DNA of 46,894 nucleotides from Bacillota bacterium (GCA_022791155.1 JAAVYN010000007.1:1-46894), one strand, 5' to 3'; counted from the first letter of the stretch, positions 25,421 to 34,699 are shown. The notes: a model not told the origin generated them from the sequence alone. Numbers and translations: made by a program.

Positions 25421-26301
25421 TTATGCACGGGGATGAGTTTTCGCATAAACATCTTTCAGCCGGCCTCGATTGGACTTTGCATATATTTGCGTTGTTGATA
25501 TGTCGGAATGGCCAAGCATTTCTTGAACACTTTGTATGTCGCAGCCGTTTTCAATTAGGTGAGCGGCAAATGAATGTCTCAGCGTGTGAGGAGTTATGTC
25601 GCCTTTTATGTTGGCCTTTTTTGCATATGATTTTATTATTTTCCAAAACCCCTGACGTGTCATGGCAGAACCACTGCAATTGACAAACAAAGCGTTTTCA
25701 CCAGAGTCTCCGACAAGCTGCTTCCGGCTTTTGGTCATATATGTTTTGAGCGCTTCCACAGCTTTTGAGCCAAGAGGAATCACGCGTGACTTTTCTTTGG
25801 AGCCGCATACAATATATTCAAGATCCAAGTTCACATCTTCAACCATTATATTTATGAGTTCTGTAACTCTCATGCCTGTGGCATATGAAACTTCAAGCAT
25901 TGCTTTGTCGCGAATGCCTTTAACGCCAGATGTGTCAGGCTGGTTTATCAAAAGTTCAATGTTGCTCAAAGAGAGTATTTCAGGGACTTTTTTTTCAACA
26001 TGAGGCGTTTCAAGGCCAAGAGCCGGGTTTTCGGTTATAATGCCTTTTGACATGAGTATGAAAAATATGCCCGCAAAGAGGCGATATTTCGTGAAACTGT
26101 GGAGCTTGCGCGTTTGTTTTTTTGAAGGCTATATATATATGAAATTATGTTTGTGCGGTTTGTTTTTTCAATTTCATTTCCGCCTGATTTTTTTATGTAT
26201 GTTTGGAAATTGCGCAGATCACGGCAGTATGACGTCACAGTGCTTTCTGATGAGTTTTTAACAGTTTTGAGATAGTCTGAAAAATCGTCAATATTATCCA
26301 A
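25421..26301 (-). pseudogene. xerD: Tyrosine recombinase XerD broken by a single-base frameshift
   Basis: Two frames together give one complete XerD-like recombinase. The N-terminal SAM-like domain (26301 down to about 26056) ends ASLRAYFSY; the catalytic part resumes one frame over at LMSKGIITENPALGLETP and holds all active-site residues: Arg in TGMRVTELI, HTLRHSFAAHL, GHSDISTTQIY. Adding one base near 26056 restores a continuous gene of about 290 codons. The start is taken as TTG at 26301, 8 bases after AAAGGAG; an ATG at 26349 would put the ribosome site inside the gene. It sits after a spoIIM-like gene, the usual clostridial setting for xerD. It may be a real lesion or a sequencing error; there is no classical slippery heptamer. 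Confidence 0.85.
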
Positions 26302-26382
26302 AATAATTTCTCCTTTATCTGCTTCATAGGAAAATGTGATTGCTGACATGCATATGTCGTTTCCAAAATGGCTACGAAAAAT

Positions 26383-26411
26383 ATTATAAGACTTTTTGTT
26401 TCAATTGTCGA
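26383..26411 (-). promoter_or_regulatory. Promoter for xerD
   Basis: On the minus strand TCGACA (26406-26411, five of six) and TATAAT (26383-26388) are 17 bases apart. The expected start lies about 75 bases upstream of the TTG start codon. An intact promoter suggests the xerD lesion is recent or an artefact. Confidence 0.7.
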
Positions 26412-26503
26412 TAGTATCAATACAAATTTTGACAAATAAATGTATATTCAGCACTTTTTATGAACAATATATTTTCAAAATGTGATTTGATGTGAAAAAG
26501 TTT

Positions 26504-27037
26504 TTAGGCAAGTGCGGCAATCAAATGAACATCAATGAGGGAGCACAGAACTATTGGCAGTGACGAAATGAAAAGTATTATAACATGTTCAGTTATTTCG
26601 CGCTCTCTTTCCCGCGGGAGAGCGGCTTTTGGACTGCTGTGGATTTTGTAGCAGCTCAATGAAATTTGAGAAGATGAAGCAGCAGTTATGAACATGGACA
26701 CTAAAAACAGGCAATATTTCAATGAAAGGGCAAGAAATGCACCCTCGTTGTTTTGCATGAGAAAAACGGAGCAAGCCGCGCCATAGCCATATCCACAGAG
26801 GGCACATGCAGGCGGCACACAAAACACACCTGCACTAAAAAAGCCCACAAGCCACAAAAGGAATATATATTTTCCGTTTGAGACAAATGCAGTTTCGAAT
26901 GTGGCCGCTGTTGGTGCAGTGGCAGAAGGATTATATTTGAATGTCATAAATATACCCACGGCTGTTCCAGCTGAAAAAAATAGGCCAATTAGAAAAAGAA
27001 CAATTTTTCTGTGATTTATATTTTTTACTATTATCAT
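26504..27037 (-). CDS. spoIIM: Stage II sporulation protein M family membrane protein
   Basis: A 177-residue integral membrane protein with about five hydrophobic helices: KIVLFLIGLFFSAGTAVGIF near 12-31, FLLWLVGFFSAGVFCVPP, LCGYGYGAACSVFL, ALSLKYCLFLVSMFI and a last helix near the C-terminus. In Bacillus SpoIIM is part of the SpoIIDMP machine that thins septal peptidoglycan and drives engulfment. The assignment rests on the helix plan, size and position beside xerD, a pairing seen in Clostridia; sequence signatures are weak. ATG at 27037 is 7 bases after AGGAGG, while the ATG at 27043 is only one base from it. It follows aroC by about 40 bases. Confidence 0.68.
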   Translation of the reverse strand: MIIVKNINHRKIVLFLIGLFFSAGTAVGIFMTFKYNPSATAPTAATFETAFVSNGKYIFLLWLVGFFSAGVFCVPPACALCGYGYGAACSVFLMQNNEGAFLALSLKYCLFLVSMFITAASSSQISLSCYKIHSSPKAALPREREREITEHVIILFISSLPIVLCSLIDVHLIAALA

Positions 27038-27079
27038 GGACATACCTCCTACATTAAAAGGTATGACTTTGCAAAGAAA

Positions 27080-28177
27080 TTATGATATATATATTTTTTT
27101 GATGTTGTTTATGTTTGAATATGTGTTTTGAAGAAGAAGATCAACAATTGTGATTGCGGCCATTGCTTCAACAACAACAACAGCGCGGGGAACAACTATG
27201 GGGTCGTGGCGGCCGGTTATTGCAATTTCTCTGTTTTCGCCTGAAAGGCTCACTGTTTTTTGAACAATGCCTATGGAAGGTGTTGGCTTGAAGGCAGCGC
27301 TGAAAATGAGTGTGTCGCCATCGCTCATGCCGCCCAAAACGCCGCCAGAGTTGTTGGAAGTTTTTGATATGAGGCCGTTTTCGTTGGCTGTGAAGCCATC
27401 GTTGTTTTCGCTTCCGTTCAATTTTGAGGCTCCAAACCCAGAACCAATTTCAAAGCCTTTCACAGCGCCTATTGAAAATATGGCCTTTGCAAGATTGGCG
27501 TCTAATTTGTCAAAAACAGTTTCGCCAATGCCAACAGGAAGCCCTGTGACTCTGCATTCAACTGTGCCGCCGGCGGAGTCAAGCTTTTTGATGCAGCTGT
27601 CAAGAAAGGCAGAGGCTTCAGCAGCAGCAGTGTTGTCGGGCATGAAAAGTGGATTTTGGAATATTTCATGCTTGTTGAATTGTTTTATGGATATGTTCCC
27701 GATTGACTTTGTGTATGTTGTGAAATCAATTCCAATTTCGGACAGCACTTTTTTTGCAACAGCACCAGCGGCAACGCGGCAAAGGGTTTCACGGCCTGAA
27801 GAACGCCCGCCGCCGCGATAGTCCCTGAAACCATATTTTTTTTCAAATGTATAATCTGCATGGCCGGGGCGGAATATGTCAGCTATGCTGCTATAATCCT
27901 TTGATTTTTGATCTTCATTGAAAACTGCTATGGCAATTGGAGTTCCTGTTGTTTTTCCTTCAAAAACTCCCGACAAAATTTGCACTTTGTCACTCTCGTT
28001 TCTTTTTGTTCCATATTTATTGCTTCCGGGGCGGCGGCGGTTGAGATATTTTTGGATGTCATTTTCGTCAAGAGATATTCCGCTTGGGCAGCCGTCAATT
28101 ATAACTCCCAAAGCGCGGCCGTGGCTTTCACCGAATGTTGCAACTTGAAAAACTTTTCCAAATATTGAACCAGACAT
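27080..28177 (-). CDS. aroC: Chorismate synthase
   Basis: A 365-residue FMN-dependent lyase that converts EPSP to chorismate, the last shared step to aromatic amino acids and folate. The three signatures are present: GESHGRALGVIIDGCP at about 16-31, FRPGHADYTFEKKYG with DYRGGGRSSGRET at about 102-130, and GRHDP near 323. The start has GAGGTG 7 bases upstream. No other shikimate gene is in the window, and the enzyme appears to share a transcript with the spoIIM-like gene. Confidence 0.97.
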   Translation of the reverse strand: MSGSIFGKVFQVATFGESHGRALGVIIDGCPSGISLDENDIQKYLNRRRPGSNKYGTKRNESDKVQILSGVFEGKTTGTPIAIAVFNEDQKSKDYSSIADIFRPGHADYTFEKKYGFRDYRGGGRSSGRETLCRVAAGAVAKKVLSEIGIDFTTYTKSIGNISIKQFNKHEIFQNPLFMPDNTAAAEASAFLDSCIKKLDSAGGTVECRVTGLPVGIGETVFDKLDANLAKAIFSIGAVKGFEIGSGFGASKLNGSENNDGFTANENGLISKTSNNSGGVLGGMSDGDTLIFSAAFKPTPSIGIVQKTVSLSGENREIAITGRHDPIVVPRAVVVVEAMAAITIVDLLLQNTYSNINNIKKIYIS

Positions 28178-28328
28178 TGTTGTTCACCTCATATGAATGT
28201 AATTTTGTTTTAATTTTATATGTTTTTGAGATTTATGCTTGTTTTCATCAGCTGACAGCGTTATTTCACTATTTTATCACATATGGACATGTCATTCAAA
28301 ATATTTTCTTTGTTGCATTAACCCAATG

Positions 28329-28337
28329 TGGTATAAT
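28329..28337 (+). promoter_or_regulatory. Extended -10 promoter for the rRNA methyltransferase gene
   Basis: TG-G-TATAAT spans 28329-28337 without a good -35 box. A start near 28344 would give a leader of about 127 bases. The rest of the 290-base divergent region between aroC and this gene shows no other feature I can support. Confidence 0.5.
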
Positions 28338-28470
28338 GATTAAAAGCGCTTGAAATTTGCGAGCCAGGGCGTTTGGCAGAGATATTATTTTTTTGAATTA
28401 TTGCTAAATATGCATGACTTTTCAAGTGTTTATACAAAACTGAATTTTATATATTTGTGGAGATATAACT

Positions 28471-29250
28471 ATGATAGACAGCATTCAAAATAAATTTGCA
28501 AAAATTGTGAAATCCTTGGAAAACAAAAGAAAACGTGAAAAAGAGGGGCTTTTTGTGGCTGAGGGGCTGCGCTTTGTGCGTGAGATACCCGACTGCCATG
28601 AAATTGAATTTTATGGCGTTTCTGAAAAGTTTGCAAATGAAAATGACTTGGGAAGCTTTTTGTCGCGTGCGGATGTGCATATATTTTCGGAGCATGTTTT
28701 CAAGGAAATGAGCGAAACAAGCAATCCTCAGGGAATATTGGCCGTTGTGAGAAAAAAGAAATATAGCGTTGAAGAAGTTGTTAAAAACGCAAAAGAAAAC
28801 GGATTTTTTGTGATTGCCGAAGAACTTAATGATCCAGGGAATTTGGGCACAATCATAAGAACGGCGTGTGCCTGTGGCTGTGACGGCATATTTCTTTCTG
28901 ACAAAAGCGTTGATGTTTATGGGGGGAAAGTTTTGAGAAGCACAATGGGAGCCATATTTCATGTTCCTGTTGTGAGCGGAGTGAACATTAGGGACACAGT
29001 TGAACTGCTGAAAAGAAATGGAATTTTGGTTTATGCCGCACATTTGAAAGGCAAAAAATATCCATATGATTTGGATCTTAAAAAAGGCTGCTGTTTTTTG
29101 GTGGGAAATGAAGCGAGAGGGCTTTTGAATGAGACAGCAGAGCTTTCTGACGAATATGTCAAAATACCAATGAAAGAAGAAGCAGAGAGCTTGAATGCTT
29201 CTGTGGCGGCAGCTGTTTTGATGTATGAAGTTGTGAGACAAAGGCTGTAG
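28471..29250 (+). CDS. SpoU/TrmH-family RNA 2'-O-ribose methyltransferase
   Basis: A 259-residue SPOUT-fold enzyme. An L30e-like substrate domain (about 1-95) with RKREKEGLFVAEGLR leads into the methyltransferase with its three motifs: DPGNLGTIIRTA near 129-140, the RSTMGAIFHVPV strand near 157-168, and the knotted SAM site LVGNEARGLLNE with IPMKEEAESLNASVAAA near 210-250. Members methylate ribose in 23S rRNA or tRNA; the target is not settled by sequence. GGAG lies 8 bases before the ATG. In many Firmicutes the same kind of gene sits next to pheST; here it stands alone. Confidence 0.92.
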   Translation: MIDSIQNKFAKIVKSLENKRKREKEGLFVAEGLRFVREIPDCHEIEFYGVSEKFANENDLGSFLSRADVHIFSEHVFKEMSETSNPQGILAVVRKKKYSVEEVVKNAKENGFFVIAEELNDPGNLGTIIRTACACGCDGIFLSDKSVDVYGGKVLRSTMGAIFHVPVVSGVNIRDTVELLKRNGILVYAAHLKGKKYPYDLDLKKGCCFLVGNEARGLLNETAELSDEYVKIPMKEEAESLNASVAAAVLMYEVVRQRL

Positions 29251-29704
29251 CTTTTGAAATGTTTGGAAAAGTGAGGTTATATGTGTCTGTTCTGTTTTTG
29301 ATTTGTTAAAATGGATTTGAGAGCAAGAGAAAGTGACAGTGAAAGGAGAAAGGAGAAGCTTGCAAAGGGAAGTTTTTGCGAAAGAAGAAGCGAGGGTTGT
29401 GAGAAAGCGGCGGCAGAAAGTGAAAGAATAAGTTTGTAAAAGTAATTTTCGTGAAAGAAAGAGCAATGGCCGTGTGAGGGCGACAGTGAGAAGTGAAATG
29501 AAAAGTTTTGTGAATAGTAATTTGTGAACAAGAATTTTGGCACAGGAATTGAATGCTGTTCTCCAAATCGTACAAATTGAGCAGTTTGAAAGCGCTTTTC
29601 ACAAACGGCAGTCAGCATATTTTTTGGAACAAAACTCGTTGTCACTTGCGGCGTTTGACAGTTTGTTTGCATTTGGCATGATTTCGCATTTCTGAACAAT
29701 ATGC
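29251..29704. other. Intergenic region with a purine-rich plus strand
   Basis: About 29311-29510 the plus strand is strikingly rich in G and A, with repeated GAAAG and GACAGTGA strings. A 42-codon plus-strand frame (29311-29439) and a 140-codon minus-strand frame lie here, but neither has a ribosome site. The minus-strand frame encodes a Phe/Ser/Leu-rich product, as expected from the complement of purine-rich DNA. I call no gene. Confidence 0.4.
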
Positions 29705-29754
29705 AGAAAAAAGCGAGCCCCGCAGCTTCGCAGTTTGAAGTGCAGCGCCCGCTT
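29705..29754 (-). terminator. Terminator after the phosphofructokinase gene
   Basis: On the minus strand AAGCGGGC ... GCTCGCTT forms the outer stem, with inner GC-rich pairing (CTTC/GAAG), followed by TTTTTT. It starts a few bases past the stop codon at 29760. Confidence 0.8.
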
Positions 29755-29759
29755 AAAAG

Positions 29760-30998
29760 TTATATGAAGTCTTTCAAATATATATGTTTTGGAAGCCCCG
29801 ATTCCATTGGAAGTTCAATTTCTCCCTGAATCAGTGGTTTTAAATATCTCAAGCCGTGTTCAGAAGCTCCATTTTTTTCGCTGTTCATGAAATTTTCAGG
29901 GACAGTTTTTTCTTTGTTTGCAATGAGATTTATGTCTGTGACGTCGATGTTGAGTCCATAGAATTCCTCGGCAGCCCTTTTTGTTGTCACCATAACACCT
30001 GTTTTGCCATCAAGAGCAGCGGCAACCGCGCTTTCACCAATCATGTAGCTTTCGTTTATATCCCTTGCGCTTAAAAAATGTCCCGCGCATCTTTGAAGAA
30101 CATTGAGCTCAACAGAGCGTGTTTTGATGCCAAGATTTTCTTTTATAAAAGCTTCAACAACTTTTGCGGCTCCTCCCAATTGTCCATGGCCAAAACTGTC
30201 TTTGACTGATGATTCGGCAACCATTTTTCCGTCAGCTGTTTTTATTCCTTCGCTCACAACAATGACCAACTGTCTTTTAGTTTCCATAACAGATTTTATA
30301 TCTTTTATCAGTTTTTCGAAATCAAAGCTGTTTTCAGGCAAATATATTAAATCGGCAAGACATTTCCCTTTCGAATCTTGCGCCAATGATGCGCTCAGAG
30401 CCAGCCAGCCGGCATTTCTTCCCATAACTTCAACAACAACAATGCTGTCCATGTCATACACCGCTGTGTCGGCGGCTATTTCTTTGATTGAGGCAGCTAT
30501 GTATTTTGCAGCACTTCCAAACCCAGGAGTGTGGTCAATGCATGTTAAATCATTGTCAATTGTTTTGGGAACGCCAATAAAAGACACATCACCGCCGTTT
30601 TTGCGCTGATATTGTTCAAGCTGCAATATTGTATCCATTGAATCGTTGCCGCCTATATAGAAGAAATATTTGATGTTGTATTTTGTGAAAACATCAAAAA
30701 TCTTTTCAAAGACGGCTTTTCCTTCATCGCCGCTTTTTATTTTATAGCGGCACGATCCTAAAAATGAAGACGGTGTTGTTTTGAGAAGTTTCAAATTTTC
30801 TTTTTTGTCAAATATTTCGCCAAGGTTGACAAGTTTTTCATTCAAAATTCCCTCAATGCCATTCTGCCCGCCATAAATTTTCCCGATTGCAAAATTTCTT
30901 GCAGCGGCGCTGTAAACCCCGGCAAGTGTGGCGTTTATGGCTGCTGTTGGCCCTCCTGATTGGGCGATAACACAATTGCCTATTTTCAATTTAGACAC
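29760..30998 (-). CDS. pfp: 6-phosphofructokinase, predicted pyrophosphate-dependent
   Basis: A 412-residue PFK-fold enzyme phosphorylating fructose 6-phosphate. SGGPTAAINATLAG forms the N-terminal phosphate loop, GGNDS and PKTIDND follow near 117 and 143, and MGRNAGW near 190-196. The Asp after GGN and the Lys in PKTIDND match residues that favour PPi over ATP (ATP enzymes have Gly at both), so I predict PPi as phosphoryl donor, usual for long clostridial PFKs. GGNDS differs from the common GGDDS by Asn for Asp. The start is uncertain: GTG at 30998 is very close to GGAAGG, while TTG at 30989 is 11 bases from it and gives a family-like N-terminus. It is monocistronic with its own terminator. 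Confidence 0.88.
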   Translation of the reverse strand: MSKLKIGNCVIAQSGGPTAAINATLAGVYSAAARNFAIGKIYGGQNGIEGILNEKLVNLGEIFDKKENLKLLKTTPSSFLGSCRYKIKSGDEGKAVFEKIFDVFTKYNIKYFFYIGGNDSMDTILQLEQYQRKNGGDVSFIGVPKTIDNDLTCIDHTPGFGSAAKYIAASIKEIAADTAVYDMDSIVVVEVMGRNAGWLALSASLAQDSKGKCLADLIYLPENSFDFEKLIKDIKSVMETKRQLVIVVSEGIKTADGKMVAESSVKDSFGHGQLGGAAKVVEAFIKENLGIKTRSVELNVLQRCAGHFLSARDINESYMIGESAVAAALDGKTGVMVTTKRAAEEFYGLNIDVTDINLIANKEKTVPENFMNSEKNGASEHGLRYLKPLIQGEIELPMESGLPKHIYLKDFI

Positions 30999-31169
30999 AT
31001 CCTTCCAAAAAAATAGACCGACATGAAAACTTCAAAATTTTTGATGTTAATTTTTGAACATATTTGTAAATTAATCATACTAAAAATATGCGCAAAAATC
31101 AAACAATTGAAAAAAATTTTTTTCTGTGCTGAAAATTTGAATGTGTGAATGATTTCGCATTGAAAATGT

Positions 31170-32903
31170 TCATTTTGCAGAAATGGCGGCAGTTTCATAA
31201 TTTTCAATCATGTCTATGCTTTTCAATATGTCAGATATATTCAATTTGACATCATTCTCATCGTTTGGATTTTCATAGGCAGAGAAAACTGAAACAAGAG
31301 TTCCATTTTCAAAAAGCGCCACACCAATTGTCACAGTGTGTCCGCTTTTGAAAAGCATTGAGATCATGTTGTGTTTGAATGATTTGCCATTTTCAGATGT
31401 CATTGTCACCAAAAAATCGTCATCATTTTCACTGTTTTCTGTGACGTTTTTGATGTGCTCAAACCTAAATCCATCAAAATCATCAAGGAACCTATATTCG
31501 CCCAAAGGCTCTGTCAATGCGGAAATTGCATCAGATTCGCTGGAAGCGTGGCTGACATAAACGCTGTATATTGCATTTGGCGAACTGCCTGTGTAGACAC
31601 CGTCATCAATTTCAGTCATATATGAGTCAACTTTATATGAAACGCCATTTTGTTCATATTTTGTGTATGTTTTTGAAGTGCTGGTAACTTTGAGAGTTTC
31701 TGAGTTTTTTGGCGGCGTTTTGAAAATGAAATGCCCCAAAGCCCCGCCGCCAAGAGCAAAGGCCGACACCAAAACCAGTGAAAAAGCCACCATGTCAAAC
31801 CGGAATGGCATTGGGCCATGTGGAATTTCGATGTTTGGAAATGGAGTGAAACCGGGATAGGCTTTTGCAACTGAAATGTTCTTTCGCTGGCCGTCTTCCG
31901 AAAGGAAAGAAATTTTCCATGTGTGTTTTGTTTCTTTTTCCAAAATTGGACTGTCTATTTTTGTGACAGCGGCGCTCAAAGCGCTTTTGGGGTGTATCAT
32001 GCCGCTTTTTATGTCAGAAATGGCTCTGAACATTGAAGCGCGCAGAAGCTGTCTCTCGTCATTTGTCAGCGTGCTGGCATTTATTCCGCTGAAAACGCCT
32101 TTGCTTGTGAAGTGGTATGACTCGATCAAATTTAGTTTGTTGACGTCAACCCTCCACAAATCGCCGTTTTCTGTTTTCACAAAGCAATTTGAGATCGAGC
32201 TTATGACCGCCTTTGAGGACATTGAAACCATCAGAACAGCGGCTTCGCCAACAATGGCGCATAGGGAAGCCACAATTTTTGATGTGCCGTTTGTTTCGTT
32301 TCCAAAGCTATAGTCAAATATGGAAAGCGCGATGAGAGCGATGATTATTATGAACCCAGAGAATATTGAAAGTGTGAAGCTTTTCTTAAACGAGCTGATC
32401 CATGCGTTTTCGGGGAAATATGTTTGAGCGCCTTTGGCTTCCTCCGAAGCATTGATTTTGGCGGCGGCCTGCAGCAAATTTTGAGAAATTTGAGGGCAGG
32501 AATATGAAACTATGGCGCGGCGGAAGAACTGAACTCCCAAAAAAGTGAAAATGACAGGCAATGAAAAAAAGCTGAACACATATGGCTGTTCTGAAAGTGT
32601 GTCCATATACAGCCAAAAAAGAAAGACAGAAGAAGCCATTGAACTCAGCATGGAAAATGTGGTGATGACACAAAAGGCATATTTGCTGTTGCGGGCGCCT
32701 TTCAAAAGCTGATAGCCTTTCATTGAGGCAAATGCTGTTAAAAATCCAAGCCATGCGGAAAACAGGCCAAACAGCCCCAAAACTATTGTTGGGACTGTTC
32801 CTATGATGGCTCCAATGAAAGCGCCGAAAGCTCCTGAAATGCGCGAAGTTTCGTTTTGTTCCTCTCCAAACGGATCTTTTTCGCATGATTTGAAACCTTC
32901 CAT
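31170..32903 (-). CDS. Large polytopic membrane protein of unknown function
   Basis: A 577-residue protein I cannot assign. Residues about 20-230 hold five hydrophobic segments, beginning GAFGAFIGAIIGTVPTIVLG and ending AIVGEAAVLMVSMS. A soluble stretch (about 230-370) follows, then a single helix LVLVSAFALGGGALGHFIF near 385-405, and a C-terminal domain of about 160 residues, probably extracytoplasmic, rich in Ser, Asp and Tyr (YTKYEQNGVSYKVDSY). N-terminal regions like the first segment recur in Lachnospiraceae hypothetical proteins. ATG at 32903 is 7 bases after AGGAGG; the ATG at 32927 lacks a site. Pro/Phe-rich IEIPHGPMPFRF precedes the last helix. Neighbours give no clue. Confidence 0.75.
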   Translation of the reverse strand: MEGFKSCEKDPFGEEQNETSRISGAFGAFIGAIIGTVPTIVLGLFGLFSAWLGFLTAFASMKGYQLLKGARNSKYAFCVITTFSMLSSMASSVFLFWLYMDTLSEQPYVFSFFSLPVIFTFLGVQFFRRAIVSYSCPQISQNLLQAAAKINASEEAKGAQTYFPENAWISSFKKSFTLSIFSGFIIIIALIALSIFDYSFGNETNGTSKIVASLCAIVGEAAVLMVSMSSKAVISSISNCFVKTENGDLWRVDVNKLNLIESYHFTSKGVFSGINASTLTNDERQLLRASMFRAISDIKSGMIHPKSALSAAVTKIDSPILEKETKHTWKISFLSEDGQRKNISVAKAYPGFTPFPNIEIPHGPMPFRFDMVAFSLVLVSAFALGGGALGHFIFKTPPKNSETLKVTSTSKTYTKYEQNGVSYKVDSYMTEIDDGVYTGSSPNAIYSVYVSHASSESDAISALTEPLGEYRFLDDFDGFRFEHIKNVTENSENDDDFLVTMTSENGKSFKHNMISMLFKSGHTVTIGVALFENGTLVSVFSAYENPNDENDVKLNISDILKSIDMIENYETAAISAK

Positions 32904-33009
32904 TTTGAAACCTCCTGATTTTGCCATTTGTTTGTTGAATTTTGAAAAGTTTTTTGTGAAAAACTGTTTTGGTGTTCAAAAACGTAAAAACTGAATCAAC
33001 ATTTGTTTG

Positions 33010-34236
33010 TTAAACAATTTTGATTCGCTGGAATGTTTTTTTGCCTTTTTGAAGCATTATGCTTCCGTCTTTGAATTCATTTTTGGAAACTGTCATATCA
33101 AAGTTTTCAACTTTCACATCGTTCATTTTTAATCCGCCTTGCTGTATCAAACGACGGCCTTCGGCCCTTGAAGAACAGAGGCCAGAGGCTGTGAGCAATG
33201 AAAGTATGTCCATTCCATCTCCAAAATCCGAATTTGATATTTCTGTTTCTGGAACAGAGCCGCCGTCACCGCCGTTTCCAAAAAGTGCGCGTGCAGCCTG
33301 CTGCGCCTGAGCGGCGTTCTCCTCGCCATGAACAATTTTTGTGAGCTCGAAAGCAAGAATCTCTTTTGCTGTGTTTATTTCGCTTCCCTCAAGCGAGCCA
33401 AGTCGGCGAACTTCATCCATTGGCAGGAATGTTAAAAGAGCGAGGCATTTTTCAACATCTTTGTCGCCAACGTTGCGCCAGTATTGATAGAATTCATATG
33501 GAGATGTCTTTTCGGCATCAAGCCACACAGCGCCCTTTTCAGTTTTTCCCATTTTTTTGCCCTCGCTGTTTGTGAGCAGTTTGAATGTCATGCCATAGGC
33601 GGGGCGGCTTTCTTTCCGGCGTATGAGATCCACACCGGCTATTATATTGCTCCATTGATCGTTTCCGCCAAACTGCATTGTGCAGTTATATCTTTTGTTG
33701 AGCTCCAAAAAGTCATTGGCCTGCATGAGCATATAATTGAATTCCAAAAACGAAAGGCCCTTTTCCATTCTTGTTTTGAAGCACTCGGCGGTGAGCATTC
33801 TGTTCACTGAAAAATGAACGCCTATTTCACGAAGAAAGTCGATATAGTTCAATGTGCGAATCCACTCGGCGTTGTCAACAATGATTGCCTTGTCGCCATC
33901 AAAATCAATGAATCTTGAAAGCTGTTTTTTGAAGCAGGCCACATTGTGATCGATTGTTTCTGTTGTCATCATTTTGCGCATGTCAGTTTTGCCTGTGGGA
34001 TCACCAATCATTCCTGTGCCGCCTCCCATGAGGCATATGGGGCGGTGTCCGGCCCTTTGCAGGTGAGCCATTGCCATGACTGTCAGAAAGTGGCCAACAT
34101 GGAGGCTGTCGGCAGTGGGGTCAAAGCCGATGTAAAAAGTCACTTTTTCTTTTTTGAACACTTCTTTTATTTCTTCCTCGTGAGTGAGTTGTTCTATGAA
34201 GCCTCTTTCTTCAAGAATTTCAAAAGCATTTTTCAT
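33010..34236 (-). CDS. tyrS: Tyrosyl-tRNA synthetase
   Basis: A 408-residue class I synthetase charging tRNA-Tyr. [13 protein letters not shown] carries the HIGH-type motif (HVGH), [12 protein letters not shown] is the tyrosine/ATP pocket region, and KKMGKT is the KMSKS loop. An S4 tRNA-binding domain closes the protein ([18 protein letters not shown]). ATG at 34236 is chosen since AAAGGAG lies 7 bases upstream and [14 protein letters not shown] is the normal N-terminus; the frame is open further upstream only because it runs through the T-box leader. Expression is controlled by that leader, which senses uncharged tRNA-Tyr. Confidence 0.97.
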   Translation of the reverse strand: MKNAFEILEERGFIEQLTHEEEIKEVFKKEKVTFYIGFDPTADSLHVGHFLTVMAMAHLQRAGHRPICLMGGGTGMIGDPTGKTDMRKMMTTETIDHNVACFKKQLSRFIDFDGDKAIIVDNAEWIRTLNYIDFLREIGVHFSVNRMLTAECFKTRMEKGLSFLEFNYMLMQANDFLELNKRYNCTMQFGGNDQWSNIIAGVDLIRRKESRPAYGMTFKLLTNSEGKKMGKTEKGAVWLDAEKTSPYEFYQYWRNVGDKDVEKCLALLTFLPMDEVRRLGSLEGSEINTAKEILAFELTKIVHGEENAAQAQQAARALFGNGGDGGSVPETEISNSDFGDGMDILSLLTASGLCSSRAEGRRLIQQGGLKMNDVKVENFDMTVSKNEFKDGSIMLQKGKKTFQRIKIV

Positions 34237-34430
34237 TGTTATTCTCCTTTTCTCATATATATTAAAAATTAAAGCTTTACATTTGACTGACAAATGTGTG
34301 ATGATTGGAACAGACGGCATAATGCAGACACTTGGCAAATCAAAACCCAAAAAATTGATGACGGCTGAAAGGTGAAATGATTTTTCTTTGGATTTTGTGT
34401 GCAGTTTTGGGTTGAAAGTTTTGAAGCAAC

Positions 34431-34664
34431 AAAAAAGGCTCCAGTCCAAAAGGACGGGAAGCCCGTGGTACCACCTTAATTCGCGCAAGCGCCTCATTAG
34501 CTATATCGGGCATACCCGTCGGCGGCTAAACCGAAAGCTGTGAGCGGTAGTTTGCCGGAATTGTACTGAAGGCTTTTCATCAAACAGCCCCTTTCTGAAT
34601 TTTCAACCAATGCCGGCCCAATGGCCAATGCCATCAACTCAGTTATAGCTTAAATATTTATTTG
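34431..34664 (-). ncRNA. T-box riboswitch with Tyr specifier upstream of tyrS
   Basis: On the minus strand the T-box core AAGGTGGTACCACGGGC lies at 34461-34477; its TGG(A/T)ACC-type bulge pairs with the CCA end of uncharged tRNA. Stem I occupies roughly 34550-34640; GCCGG and CCGGC flank its lower part, and the 3' side of the specifier loop contains UAC (34563-34565) followed by A, a Tyr codon that fits the downstream gene. The competing terminator at 34431-34463 has GGCTTC/GGAGCC and GTCC/GGAC stems followed by TTTTTT. Uncharged tRNA-Tyr should stabilise the antiterminator and switch tyrS on. Confidence 0.92.
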
Positions 34665-34670
34665 AAGTAC

Positions 34671-34699
34671 ATATTAACATGGCTTTATGATAAAATCAA
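34671..34699 (-). promoter_or_regulatory. Promoter for the tyrS T-box transcript
   Basis: On the minus strand TTGATT (34694-34699), a 17-base spacer and TAATAT (34671-34676) with an extended TG one base upstream. A start near 34664 would place Stem I of the T-box close to the 5' end, as expected. Confidence 0.6.

Noticed and set aside
25421-26053. Separate short integrase gene marking a mobile element
   Set aside because: The fragment is the catalytic half of a chromosomal XerD whose N-terminal half lies directly upstream in another frame; no attachment repeats or cargo genes are present.
26040-26070. Programmed -1 frameshift in xerD
   Set aside because: No X-XXY-YYZ slippery heptamer in the right frame, no upstream ribosome-like stimulator and no clear downstream structure; a deletion or sequence error is simpler.
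28447-29466. 339-codon minus-strand open frame
   Set aside because: It is antisense to the well-supported methyltransferase gene and encodes a Phe/His/Ser-rich sequence with no ribosome site.
29277-29699. 140-codon minus-strand frame
   Set aside because: It exists because the other strand is purine-rich; the product is a run of Phe, Ser and Leu and it overlaps the phosphofructokinase terminator region.
34237-34497. N-terminal extension of tyrosyl-tRNA synthetase
   Set aside because: The frame is open through the T-box leader and its terminator, but the proper ribosome site and family N-terminus are at 34236.
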